A stretch of 64,000 nucleotides of DNA from Nonomuraea sp. PA05. Its GTDB lineage: Bacteria; Actinomycetota; Actinomycetes; Streptosporangiales; Streptosporangiaceae. Positions 19,854 through 27,979 of the stretch are shown here, in pieces. Location of the stretch: NCBI RefSeq assembly GCF_008086045.1, contig NZ_VSEY01000021.1:124001-188000 (forward strand). The letters are read 5' to 3'. Below the pieces are notes generated by a model. It was not told where the DNA came from. It saw nothing but the letters and a program-made list of their open reading frames with translations, and ran no database searches. How positions within the stretch are numbered: position 1 is the first letter of the stretch; the number at the start of each line of letters is the position of its first letter. Both the position numbers and the translations under genes were made by a program.

Positions 19854-21116
19854 TCAGTGGCGGGCGCGCTCCAGGGCGTCCCAGAAGCCGCGCCGCAGCG
19901 CGTGCCGTACCTCGTCGTGCAGCAGGAAGTCGATCGGCAGTGACGAGCCCTGCAACAGCCGCGCCTCCAGGTCGGACGGCATGCGCGGCTTGCGCGCCAG
20001 CACCGCCTCCAGCCACAGCGCGGGCGCGTCGCGGGCCACGGACTCGCCGAAGTCATGCCCCTCGCGGTGAGCGGCCTTGACGGCGTCGGCCAGGGTGGTG
20101 GCGCCCGCGGTGGCGGCGGCCGGGACGACGGGGGCGGGCTGCGGCCCGGTGTAGGGGCCGAGCTGCGACGGCTGGTAGGTGCCGCTCGACGACGTGGAGA
20201 ACTGCCCGGTGGTGGGGCTGGACTGCTGGGGCTGCGCCTGGATGGGCCCGGTGGCCGGGGCGGAGGGGGGCGGCGGGGGCTGCTCGGCCTGGTAGCTGGT
20301 GTAGGACGGCAGCACGGGCGGCGTGGACGATTGGCCGCGCCCGTTGGAGGACTGGCCGTTGCCGGAGGAGGGCGCGGCGTGGCTGCCGCCGCCGGCCGAG
20401 CTGCTCTGGGGCAGCGAGGAGGGCGGGAGCGAGGACGGCGGGAGCGACGAAGAAGGCAGGGAGGACGGCGGGAGCGAGGAGGGCGGCAGGACCTGCGGCT
20501 GCGCGGGCGGCAGCGAGGGGGTGGCGTGCCCGTTGCTGGTCGGCTGGTGGTGGCCGTTGGAGGACTCGGTGACGCCGGAGATGACGCTCACGTACGGCCT
20601 CAGGTGCACGGCTCCGAGCTCCACCAGGTCGTCGCACTCCTGGCGCAGCGACCGGGAGACGGCCCAGCCGCCGTCGGCCGCGATATGGATCACGCTCACC
20701 CTGATGCCGAGGTCCTGCGCGTCGCACACGACCTGCGCGAGGTCCTCGTCGCCGCTGACCACGACCGCGTCGCAGATGGCGTTGTTGCGGGCGAGCGTCA
20801 TCAGGTCACGATGGACCTGGGCGTCGACGCCTTCGCGCCTGCCCGGCCTGATGCGCGACAGCCTGAGCTTGAGGCCGGGGATGTCGGCCAGCGCGTCGTG
20901 CTCCGGCGTGCGGCGGCCTTCGACCGTCGCCTCGTACCAGTAGCAGCGCAGCAGCGGCAGCCCGGTGCGCTCGCGCGACAGGCTGGTCATGAGTTGCAGC
21001 AGCCCTGGATAGTCCCAGGAAACCGCTTCGCGATGACGCGTGCCGTGCACGGCCATGGCTCCATCAGCCAGCAGATAGCCAGCGTCCACGAACAGCGCGC
21101 AGCGATCCACTGACAC
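19854..21116 (-). CDS. NYN-domain (PIN-like, LabA/DUF88) putative ribonuclease with Pro/Ser-rich linker
   Basis: About 420 residues. N-terminal NYN domain (~1-180) with the acidic metal site CALFVDAGYLL, then DAQVHRDLMTLA, VVVSGDEDLAQVV and VSVIHI, as in the LabA/DUF88 nuclease family. A ~150-residue low-complexity linker of Pro, Ser, Gln and Gly includes repeats of PPSSL encoded by 15-bp DNA repeats (about 20411-20490), and a conserved C-terminal domain (~330-420, RKPRMPSDLEARLLQGSSLPIDFLL region) follows. GTG 21116 is preceded by GGAAAGG and preferred to the ATG at 21155. The RNA target is unknown. It is downstream of the ECF gene on the same strand with a 180-bp gap. Confidence 0.82.
   Translation of the reverse strand: MSVDRCALFVDAGYLLADGAMAVHGTRHREAVSWDYPGLLQLMTSLSRERTGLPLLRCYWYEATVEGRRTPEHDALADIPGLKLRLSRIRPGRREGVDAQVHRDLMTLARNNAICDAVVVSGDEDLAQVVCDAQDLGIRVSVIHIAADGGWAVSRSLRQECDDLVELGAVHLRPYVSVISGVTESSNGHHQPTSNGHATPSLPPAQPQVLPPSSLPPSSLPSSSLPPSSLPPSSLPQSSSAGGGSHAAPSSGNGQSSNGRGQSSTPPVLPSYTSYQAEQPPPPPSAPATGPIQAQPQQSSPTTGQFSTSSSGTYQPSQLGPYTGPQPAPVVPAAATAGATTLADAVKAAHREGHDFGESVARDAPALWLEAVLARKPRMPSDLEARLLQGSSLPIDFLLHDEVRHALRRGFWDALERARH
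20411..20490. repeat. 15-bp coding tandem repeats in the NYN gene linker
   Basis: Six imperfect copies of a unit encoding Pro-Pro-Ser-Ser-Leu on the minus strand. Copy number is likely variable between strains. Confidence 0.7.
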
Positions 21117-21296
21117 CGCCCCTTTCCTGGTGGTCCGACCTTGCTGGCTCTGCACCGTCAGAGACCGGACTCGGCGGCCCTCTCTCAGGGTAATGAAAGC
21201 AGGTGATCGCGCGAGGGTTAATCCCGACAGTTCGGCCCCCGCTCACCGTTGCGCCAGACCACTTAGGCAGACCGTACCAGTTTGTCCTGTTTACGG

Positions 21297-23633
21297 TCAC
21301 GATCGCGCCCGCACGCTCAGCGCGGCCACTCCGAACAGGATCACGTCCTTGTCCGTGACGATCGTCAGCCCGGGATCCACCCCGAGCTCAGCGCCGACCG
21401 TATCGACGTCCGTGCCGAACGTCATCTCCGCCACGCCGTTCGACGACCCGTCGAAGACGTTGGCCGGATCGCGGTCGCCGCCCGAGGAGGTCAGCGCGCC
21501 GGAGCCGAGCGAGACCTTGTCGCCCTTCAGGTCGGCGTCGCCCTCCCAGGTGACCAGCTCGACCCTGGCGGGCGAGGCGGCCGGGCTCAGCCCGCCCAGC
21601 GGCACCCGCACCCGCCGCGACTCGCCGCCGACGACGGTGGCCGTGTCGAGCACCACGGCCTGGCTGTACGGCTCCGCGGGATCGGTGACGATCAGCACGA
21701 GGCTCCATCCGGCATGGCGGGAGACCCCTTCCTTCATCGGGATGTCGGCCGCCCACCACGTGCCGTTCCTGCGCACGTCGCCGACGAGCGCGCTCACGTC
21801 GGCGAAGGCCTGGTAGACGGGCCCCAGCGGCAGCTCGCGCATCGTCACCTCGCCCGGCTGGACGGTGAGGTACTTGCGCCGGCCCGGTGGTCTGAGCTTG
21901 ATCGGCCCAGGCTCGTCGTCGGCCGCCGACCAGTAGAGCCCCGCCCAGACGACCTCGCTGCCCTTCGGCAGGGACAGGTCGGCCCCGCTGGAGGAGGCCG
22001 TGTCGGGGCGTTCGTCCTGGTCGACCGGGGTCATCGGCCACAGGTCGTTGTCGCGCTGGGTGCCCTGCCTGCGCCTGGTCTCCGCGCAGCCCGCGCGCTC
22101 GGACGGGCAGCTCAGCAGCGTGTTGCCGATCGCCCGCACGGTCACCTTGCCGTCGGTGGCGAACCTGGCGGGCGCGCCCGCCGTCCGCACGCCCTCCTCG
22201 GCCCGCGCCCGCAGCCGCAGCGAGCCGGCGGCGATGCTGACGGCGGGCCCCGCGCCCTCCGGCGCCTCGTCGGCCACCAGCCCCCGCAGGAACACCGCCG
22301 TGCCCTGCCCCGCCTCCAGCGCCTGCCTGGCACACCTGGCGCCGCCGCTGACCGGGCGGCAGGCCCAGCCGTCGACCGTGCCGACGGGGGCGAGCAGAGC
22401 CGCGCTGTGGCCGCGCCGGGCGGGCGGGATGAGGGTCACGCCGTCGGGCAGGTCGACCTGGGCCGCCAGCTCCTCGCTGGGGCTCTCGCCGTAGTTGCGC
22501 AGGCGGATGCCGACGATGCCGGGCTGGGCGCGTACCAGGGAGCCGAGCGCGTCGATGGTGGCCCGCAGCCGCGCCTTGCCCGGCTTGGCCTTCTTGCTGG
22601 GCGGCACCTGCACCGGCCGCTCGCTCGGCACCGGCACCGGCACCGGGACCGGCGCCACCGACGCGGGCGGCTGCGCCACCGGCGTGATCACTGACGGTCT
22701 CACGATCGGCTTCTCGTCGGCGACCAGCAGCAACGAGGCCAGCACCGCCGCCGTCACCACCACCGTGCCGCCCGCCACGGCCACCTGCTGCTGCTTCGGC
22801 ACCCGCCGCAGCCGCCCGAACAGCCGCAGCGCGCCGCCCGCGCCCGCGATGCCCGTCTTGCTCAGCGCCGCCGCGTAGCCGCCGAAGAGGGGGCCGGCGA
22901 TCAGCGGCCCGACCATGACGCGCAGCCCGCGGTTGACATCCGTCAGCTCCAGCAGCACGCCGTGGCACTCCTCGCACGCGCTGACGTGCTCGTCCACCGC
23001 CTTGGAGTCGCGCCTGGCCAGCCCGCCCCGCACGTACGCGCCCATCTTGCCCAGCACGGGCCGGCAGTCGTGCTGCGGCGGGGACCCCAGGTGCATCTGC
23101 AGGTACGCCTGCCGCAGCCCCTCCCTGGCCCGGTACGCCAGTGCCGCCACGCCGTTGGCGGACAGGCCGAGCAGCGGCGCCACGTCGGCCGGCTTGGTGC
23201 GCTCGACCTCGGTGTGCCACAACACCGCGCGCCAGCGCTCGGGCAGCGAGAGATAAGCCCTGGCGATCAGCGACTTCTCCAGGCCGACCAGGGCTGGGTC
23301 GACGAACGGCACGCCGGGGTCGTACAGCTCGATCTCGCCCGTGGTCACCTGGCGGCTCTCCACCCTGGAGCGGTCGTAGACCGTGCGCCGCACCACGGTG
23401 AGCAGGTAGGTGCGGAAGCCCGAGTCGGGCCCGCCGCCCCTGCCCACCAGGTCGAGGATCTTCGTGAACGACTCCGCGACGACGTCCTCGACCTCGGCGC
23501 CCCGCACGAGCTGCCGGGCCAGCGCGCGCGCCGCGGTGACGTGGCGCTCGTAGAGCTCCCCGTATGCTGCGGCGTTGCCTTCTCTTACCGCCTGAAGCAG
23601 ATCTGCATCGCTTTGCGGCGATTCGACACCCAT
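21297..23633 (-). CDS. ECF sigma factor fused to anti-sigma-like zinc finger, TM helix and extracytoplasmic domain
   Basis: About 778 residues. Region sigma2 (~10-80, with YGELYERHVTAARALARQL and DVVAESF), sigma4 (~120-185, LPERWRAVLWHTEVE...GLSANGVAALAYRAR), then a zinc-finger anti-sigma motif HVSACEECH near 215, a hydrophobic TM helix near 290-310 (VAVAGGTVVVTAAVLASLLLV), a Pro/Val-rich stalk and a ~450-residue secreted domain. Known C-terminally extended ECFs (ECF52/53-type groups in actinobacteria) have this logic: the sigma factor is membrane-tethered and controlled in cis. ATG 23633 has GTGAGG upstream. No separate anti-sigma gene is adjacent. How sigma is released (proteolysis or conformational change) cannot be seen. 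Confidence 0.88.
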   Translation of the reverse strand: MGVESPQSDADLLQAVREGNAAAYGELYERHVTAARALARQLVRGAEVEDVVAESFTKILDLVGRGGGPDSGFRTYLLTVVRRTVYDRSRVESRQVTTGEIELYDPGVPFVDPALVGLEKSLIARAYLSLPERWRAVLWHTEVERTKPADVAPLLGLSANGVAALAYRAREGLRQAYLQMHLGSPPQHDCRPVLGKMGAYVRGGLARRDSKAVDEHVSACEECHGVLLELTDVNRGLRVMVGPLIAGPLFGGYAAALSKTGIAGAGGALRLFGRLRRVPKQQQVAVAGGTVVVTAAVLASLLLVADEKPIVRPSVITPVAQPPASVAPVPVPVPVPSERPVQVPPSKKAKPGKARLRATIDALGSLVRAQPGIVGIRLRNYGESPSEELAAQVDLPDGVTLIPPARRGHSAALLAPVGTVDGWACRPVSGGARCARQALEAGQGTAVFLRGLVADEAPEGAGPAVSIAAGSLRLRARAEEGVRTAGAPARFATDGKVTVRAIGNTLLSCPSERAGCAETRRRQGTQRDNDLWPMTPVDQDERPDTASSSGADLSLPKGSEVVWAGLYWSAADDEPGPIKLRPPGRRKYLTVQPGEVTMRELPLGPVYQAFADVSALVGDVRRNGTWWAADIPMKEGVSRHAGWSLVLIVTDPAEPYSQAVVLDTATVVGGESRRVRVPLGGLSPAASPARVELVTWEGDADLKGDKVSLGSGALTSSGGDRDPANVFDGSSNGVAEMTFGTDVDTVGAELGVDPGLTIVTDKDVILFGVAALSVRARS

Positions 23634-23744
23634 AGTGACCTCACGATTACGCGGGGTTGCCCCGCGCAATCATTCCGCATTCCCCGTCATGACTAAACCG
23701 CGCGCACGTCTTTACTCCGGGGAGATCCGACGGAGGGGAACGGG

Positions 23745-24434
23745 ATGGAGGCGAACGTGCTGTCGCGCTGGCGTCGCAGGAGCATGGCGGCCGGCTGGTC
23801 GCTGGCCGAGGACTGGTGGACGCCCGAGGTGGAGCTGATGGTCAAGGCGGTGTGCGGCGGCTGCGACCTGTCGCACGCGTGCTGGGCGCTCGGCTCGGCG
23901 CGCGCCACCGCCGGGGTCGGCGTCGCCGAGGGCATGAACGACCTGGCGGCGCTGTTCGCCGTGACGGGCGCGGGCGGGCCGCCGTTCGCCGCGCTGCGCT
24001 CGTTCGCGGCCGGCTGGGCCGAGCACAGCTTCGCGCCGCTCGGCGAGCTGTCCTGCGAGGACCCGCTGACGGGGCTCGTCACGGCGGCGTACCTGCGGAC
24101 CAGGCTCGCGCAGCTCTACCGCGGCACGGCCAAGGGGACGTGCCTGGTGGCCGCCGAGCCGTCGGCGCCGCCGGAGGAGCTGGCGGAACGTCTCGCCGCT
24201 GCGCTCAACCTGGCCACCGCGCTGCGCAGGGCCTTCCCCGGCGACGAGACCCTCGCGCTGCTCGGGCCCGTCCGGGTGGGGGCCGTCACCCGGATGGACG
24301 ACGGGCTGCCGGGCAAGGTCGCGCGGCTGCGCGACTCCCGGATCCTGTACGGGCGCAGGCCGCGGGTCAGGGTGCGGCCGTTGCCGAAGGCGTACGGGCA
24401 GGCTCTGGCGCTGATCAGGAGCATGGGCGCGTGA
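23745..24434 (+). CDS. Protein with vestigial GGDEF-like domain
   Basis: 229 residues, soluble. The second half opens with EDPLTGLVTAAYLRTRL, the classic start of a GGDEF (diguanylate cyclase) domain, and ends with RVGAVTRMDDGLPGKVARLR, which parallels the C-terminal helix region, but there is no GGDEF/GGEEF signature loop and the domain is compressed to ~120 residues. So cyclase activity is unlikely; a regulatory or nucleotide-binding role is possible. The N-terminal half has a Cys-containing segment CGGCDLSHACW. A GGAGGGGAA site precedes ATG 23745. It is divergent from the ECF sigma gene, 110 bp between starts. Confidence 0.62.
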   Translation: MEANVLSRWRRRSMAAGWSLAEDWWTPEVELMVKAVCGGCDLSHACWALGSARATAGVGVAEGMNDLAALFAVTGAGGPPFAALRSFAAGWAEHSFAPLGELSCEDPLTGLVTAAYLRTRLAQLYRGTAKGTCLVAAEPSAPPEELAERLAAALNLATALRRAFPGDETLALLGPVRVGAVTRMDDGLPGKVARLRDSRILYGRRPRVRVRPLPKAYGQALALIRSMGA

Positions 24435-24514
24435 CCGACCCGAAGCCGCTGATCGGAAGCGGGTGCGTGTGACCGGCCCGAGGCCGCGCGGGCGGCGGTC
24501 CTAAGCTTGGACGC

Positions 24515-25048
24515 ATGACTGATCGCGACAACCTGCTGGCCGAGATCAAGAGCAAGGCCATCATCCACGGCAAGGTCACGCTCTCGTCGGGCAAGGAGGC
24601 CGACTACTACTTCGACCTGCGCCGCATCACGCTCGACGGCGTGGCCGCGCCGCTCGTCGGCAGCGTGATGCTCGACCTGACCGCCGACCTCGACTACGAG
24701 GCGGTCGGCGGGCTGACCATGGGCGCCGACCCGGTGGCGGTCGCGATGTTGCACGCGGCGGCGGCCCGTGGGCGGACGCTGGACGCGTTCGTGGTGCGCA
24801 AGACGCAGAAGGCGCACGGCATGCAGCGGCGCATCGAGGGGCCCGAGGTCAAGGGGCGGCGGGTGCTCGCCGTGGAGGACACCTCCACCACCGGAGGCTC
24901 GCCGCTGACCGCCGTGGAGGCGCTGCGGGAGGCCGGCGCCGTGGTGGTGGCCGTGGCCACGATCGTGGACCGGGGGGCCAGGGAGCGGGTCGAGAGCGAA
25001 GGCCTGGAGTACCGCACGGCCTACACCGTGGCGGACCTGGGGCTCTGA
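24515..25048 (+). CDS. pyrE: Orotate phosphoribosyltransferase
   Basis: 177 residues, standard length for the actinobacterial short form. Converts orotate and PRPP to OMP in pyrimidine synthesis. The PRPP-binding motif VLAVEDTSTTGGS is near residue 117, and FDLRR and the VVRKTQKAHG loop are in place. The gene is 81 bp after the GGDEF-like gene and convergent with the small membrane protein at 25059. The order pyrE...dedA-fba-DUF3151-purA is conserved in many actinobacteria, including mycobacteria, which supports the assignment. Confidence 0.95.
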   Translation: MTDRDNLLAEIKSKAIIHGKVTLSSGKEADYYFDLRRITLDGVAAPLVGSVMLDLTADLDYEAVGGLTMGADPVAVAMLHAAAARGRTLDAFVVRKTQKAHGMQRRIEGPEVKGRRVLAVEDTSTTGGSPLTAVEALREAGAVVVAVATIVDRGARERVESEGLEYRTAYTVADLGL

Positions 25049-25058
25049 CGGACAGCGG

Positions 25059-25493
25059 TCAGCCGGCGCGGACGGTGAAGGCCTCGCGTGCGCCGGCCCT
25101 GCCCTGGGCGCGGGGCGTGCCGTTCTCCGTGACGCGGACCGTGCCCGCGTCGCTCAGCACCACGTCCAGCTCGGGCTCGAAGTAGCGGACCTCCTCCCCC
25201 CGGCTCATCTCCCGGTGCTGCAGCACGTCGCCCCCCGGCACGCGGACCGTGACCAGGGGGCAGATCTCCGCGACGCACTCGATGCGCACGGTGGGGACCT
25301 GCGCGGTGGCCGCCGGACCGGTGGCCGTGCCGGAGGCGGGTGCGGCGGCGGGCTCGCGGTCGGGCGCCGGCGCGTCCAGGAGGTCGAGGAGCGCGCGACC
25401 GCCGATGACCAGGAGCGTCACGACGGCTCCCGCCGCCAGGACGGCGAGCGCTAATCGGGCGAGGCCCATCGGATCTGACCTGTGGCGTCCCAC
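25059..25493 (-). CDS. Single-TM membrane protein with extracytoplasmic RodZ-C-like domain
   Basis: 144 residues: TM helix at ~10-30 (LARLALAVLAAGAVVTLLVIG), an Ala/Pro linker, and a ~75-residue extracellular domain that contains one Cys pair (RIECVAEICPLV) and a beta-rich pattern (FEPELDVVLSDAGTVRVTENG) resembling the DUF4115 C-terminal domain of RodZ. The likeness is by pattern only. The GTG at 25493 and the ATG at 25469 are both possible starts. It is in a minus-strand group with dedA (start-to-end gap of about 70 bp). Confidence 0.6.
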   Translation of the reverse strand: MGRHRSDPMGLARLALAVLAAGAVVTLLVIGGRALLDLLDAPAPDREPAAAPASGTATGPAATAQVPTVRIECVAEICPLVTVRVPGGDVLQHREMSRGEEVRYFEPELDVVLSDAGTVRVTENGTPRAQGRAGAREAFTVRAG

Positions 25494-25560
25494 AAGGGGC
25501 AGCGTACCGTGCGATGATCCGCCGTCGCCGTGAGTGTGGACGGCCTGGGGAAAGCCCGGG

Positions 25561-26283
25561 TCAGAGCTGCCCGTCGAAGCTGGACGGACTGGAGGGGACG
25601 CGGTGGTGCTTGCCGCTGGGGATCGGGAGCGCCTTGGCGGCCCTGCGGTGCTTGACGGCCTCGACGATGATCGGGATCAGGGAGATGAAGACGATCAGGA
25701 AGACGCCCGGCAGGATGTAGCGGTCGATCTGCTTGGGATCGACCTGGCCGCCGAGGAAGTGGCCGAGCAGGATGAGGCCCTCGACCCAGACGACGCCGCC
25801 CACGACGTTCCACAGGAAGAAGCGCTTGGAGGTCATCTCCAGCACGCCCGCGACGGGATTCATGAACGTGCGGACGATGGGCACGAATCTGGCCAGAATG
25901 ACGGCCTTGGCGGGACCGAACTTCTCGAAGAACACCTCGGCACGATCGACGTGCTCCCGCTTGAACAACCGCGAATCCGGTTTGTCGAAGAGTTTGCGGC
26001 CGAAACGCGCCCCGAGGAAATGCCCGAGTTGTGCGCCGGCGATCGCGCAGAGCGGAGTGCCGATCAGCAACACGGGGAACGACAGCGGCTCGATGCCCAT
26101 TCCGCCGGCCACCGACGCCGAGCTGAAAATCCCCGCCGCCACCAGCAGTGAGTCGCCGGGCAGGAAGAACCCGAGCAGCAGACCCGTCTCGGCGAAGATG
26201 ATCGCGAGAACGCCGACGGTGGCGAACGCGCCCAGAATCGTCAGCCACCACGTCGGGTCGAGGAGGTTCAAAAGCCAGTCCAC
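25561..26283 (-). CDS. DedA-family membrane protein (VTT domain)
   Basis: About 240 residues, five or six hydrophobic segments. Typical DedA features: the ETGLLLGFFLPGDSLL re-entrant motif, GAQLGHFLGARFG and the RFVPIVRTFMNPVAGV motif with conserved Arg. DedA proteins translocate undecaprenyl phosphate and phospholipids across the membrane. GTG 26283 preceded by AGGTAGG is preferred to the ATG at 26328. It is divergent from fba, as in mycobacteria. Confidence 0.9.
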   Translation of the reverse strand: MDWLLNLLDPTWWLTILGAFATVGVLAIIFAETGLLLGFFLPGDSLLVAAGIFSSASVAGGMGIEPLSFPVLLIGTPLCAIAGAQLGHFLGARFGRKLFDKPDSRLFKREHVDRAEVFFEKFGPAKAVILARFVPIVRTFMNPVAGVLEMTSKRFFLWNVVGGVVWVEGLILLGHFLGGQVDPKQIDRYILPGVFLIVFISLIPIIVEAVKHRRAAKALPIPSGKHHRVPSSPSSFDGQL

Positions 26284-26341
26284 GACGAGGAGCCTACCTG
26301 TAGCGGAGGGCGGGGAGATGACCAACAAGCACGCGTTGTCA

Positions 26342-26357
26342 CTACCCGAGAGGGTAG
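26342..26357 (+). promoter_or_regulatory. Small hairpin in the fba upstream region
   Basis: CTACCC-GAGA-GGGTAG, 6-bp perfect stem with a 4-nt loop, 55 bp before the fba start and within the dedA-fba divergent region. Could be a leader structure or operator. Confidence 0.35.
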
Positions 26358-26412
26358 GGAGCCGGAATACTGGGCCCTGGCGTGCAGCCGCAACTTCTCA
26401 GGGAGATGAATC

Positions 26413-27435
26413 ATGCCTATTGCGACTCCGGAGATCTACGCTGAGATGCTCGACCGGGCCAAGGCCGGCGGGTTCGCCTATCCGGCGATCAACGTGACGT
26501 CCTCGCAGACGTTGCACGCCGCGTTGCGCGGCTTCGCCGAGGCCGAGAGCGACGGCATCGTGCAGGTCTCGACGGGTGGCGCGGAGTTCCTCTCGGGAGC
26601 GACGATCAAGGACATGGTCACGGGCGCGACAGCGCTGGCGGAGTACGCCAGGGTGGTGGCCGCCAAGTATCCCGTCACGGTGGCGCTGCACACCGACCAC
26701 TGTCCGAAGGACAAGCTCGACGGCTTCATGCGGCCGCTGATCGACATCTCCCTGGAGCGGGTCTCGAAGGGCCTCGACCCGCTCTTCCAGTCGCACATGT
26801 GGGACGGCTCCGCCGTACCGCTGGACGAGAACCTGGAGATCGCCAAGGAGCTCCTGGAGAAGTGCGCCCGCGCGCGGATCATCATGGAGATGGAGATCGG
26901 CGTCGTCGGCGGCGAGGAGGACGGCGTCGTCGGCGAGATCAACGAGAAGCTCTACACGACGGCGGAAGACGCGCTGGCCACCGCCGAGGCGGTGGGCGTC
27001 GGCGACAAGGGCCGCTACATGCTGGCCGCCACGTTCGGCAACGTGCACGGCGTCTACAAGCCGGGCCACGTCAAGCTGCGCCCGAGCGTGCTGAAGGAGA
27101 TCCAGGACGCGGTGGGCGCCAAGTACGGCAAGGAGAAGCCGTTCGACCTGGTCTTCCACGGCGGCTCCGGCTCGCTGCTGGAGGAGATCCAGGAAGCCAT
27201 CTCCTACGGCGTCGTCAAGATGAACGTCGACACCGACACGCAGTACGCCTTCACCCGCCCGGTCGCCGAGCACATGTTCAAGAACTACGACGGCGTGCTC
27301 AAGATCGACGGCGACGTCGGCAACAAGAAGGCCTACGACCCCCGCTCGTACGGCAAGGCCGCCGAGGCGGGCATGGCGGCCCGCGTGCTGGAGGCGTGCC
27401 AGAGCCTCAAGAGCGCTGGGACGAAGATCTCCTAG
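26413..27435 (+). CDS. fbaA: Class II fructose-1,6-bisphosphate aldolase
   Basis: 340 residues. Cleaves fructose-1,6-bisphosphate to DHAP and glyceraldehyde-3-phosphate in glycolysis and gluconeogenesis. Zinc ligands sit in LHTDHCPKD and in FHGGSGS and HGVYKPGHV; the Class IIA marker MKMNVDTDTQ-like segment (VVKMNVDTDTQYAF) and the C-terminal SYGKAAEAGMA are present. GGGAGATGAATC lies before ATG 26413. Housekeeping enzyme, single gene transcript or with DUF3151 downstream (35 bp). Confidence 0.97.
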   Translation: MPIATPEIYAEMLDRAKAGGFAYPAINVTSSQTLHAALRGFAEAESDGIVQVSTGGAEFLSGATIKDMVTGATALAEYARVVAAKYPVTVALHTDHCPKDKLDGFMRPLIDISLERVSKGLDPLFQSHMWDGSAVPLDENLEIAKELLEKCARARIIMEMEIGVVGGEEDGVVGEINEKLYTTAEDALATAEAVGVGDKGRYMLAATFGNVHGVYKPGHVKLRPSVLKEIQDAVGAKYGKEKPFDLVFHGGSGSLLEEIQEAISYGVVKMNVDTDTQYAFTRPVAEHMFKNYDGVLKIDGDVGNKKAYDPRSYGKAAEAGMAARVLEACQSLKSAGTKIS

Positions 27436-27469
27436 CCAGTTCAGCGGCCCGGCGGGTATGACTTGTCCT

Positions 27470-27880
27470 ATGGATAACCTTCTCGCCGGGCCGCCCCCGA
27501 CTCACCTGCCGGACCTGCCCGAGGCCAGGGAGGCGCTGGAGTCGGGTGTCAAGGCCTCCGACGTGGCCGCCCGTTTCCCCGCCTACCCGGCGGCCTGGGC
27601 CGCTCTAGCGGAGGAGTACTTCGCTCAGGGGCACGCCGTGACCTCCTACGCCTTCGCCCGCACGGGTTACCACCGCGGGCTCGACGCGCTCCGCCGCAGC
27701 GGATGGAAGGGGCACGGTCCCATCCCGTGGGAGCACGAGCCGAACCGCGGGTTCCTGCGCTGCCTGTACGCCCTGGCCAGGGCGGCGCAGTCGATCGGCG
27801 AGAAGGACGAGGCCGAGCGGTGCCAGCAGTTCCTCAAGGACAGCACCGAGACGGGTTACGACGCGCTGACCAAGGGCTAG
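27470..27880 (+). CDS. DUF3151 protein
   Basis: About 136 residues, soluble. Recognised by the LLAGPPPT opening, the AWAALAEEYF block and the GYHRGLDALRRSGWKGHGPIPWEHEPNRGFLRCLYAL core, conserved in actinobacteria (orthologue of mycobacterial Rv0360c by context). Function is unknown; it is persistently found between fba and purA. ATG 27458 in the same frame is an alternative start. It ends before the purA promoter. Confidence 0.88.
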   Translation: MDNLLAGPPPTHLPDLPEAREALESGVKASDVAARFPAYPAAWAALAEEYFAQGHAVTSYAFARTGYHRGLDALRRSGWKGHGPIPWEHEPNRGFLRCLYALARAAQSIGEKDEAERCQQFLKDSTETGYDALTKG

Positions 27881-27883
27881 CCC

Positions 27884-27913
27884 TTGGGACGAATAGGCAC
27901 GTTCGGGTAGTCT
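27884..27913 (+). promoter_or_regulatory. Putative purA promoter
   Basis: TTGGGA (27884-27889), 18-bp spacer, TAGTCT (27908-27913), directly after the DUF3151 stop. A transcript from here would start near 27920 and have a ~60-nt leader. Confidence 0.5.
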
Positions 27914-27926
27914 CTCTACGCAAGAG

Positions 27927-27957
27927 CCCCTGTCGCGCTTGCGCCAGGGGTTTTCGT
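27927..27957 (+). terminator. Intrinsic-terminator-like hairpin in the purA leader
   Basis: CCCCTG (27927-27932) pairs with CAGGGG (27945-27950), with inner GCGC-TT-GCGC pairing, followed by TTTTCGTTTT. It looks like a true factor-independent terminator, rare here for its T tract. It sits between a likely purA promoter and ATG 27980, so it may terminate fba-DUF3151 transcripts and/or attenuate purA. Confidence 0.7.
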
Positions 27958-27979
27958 TTTGTGCTCGGGAGACTGAACC

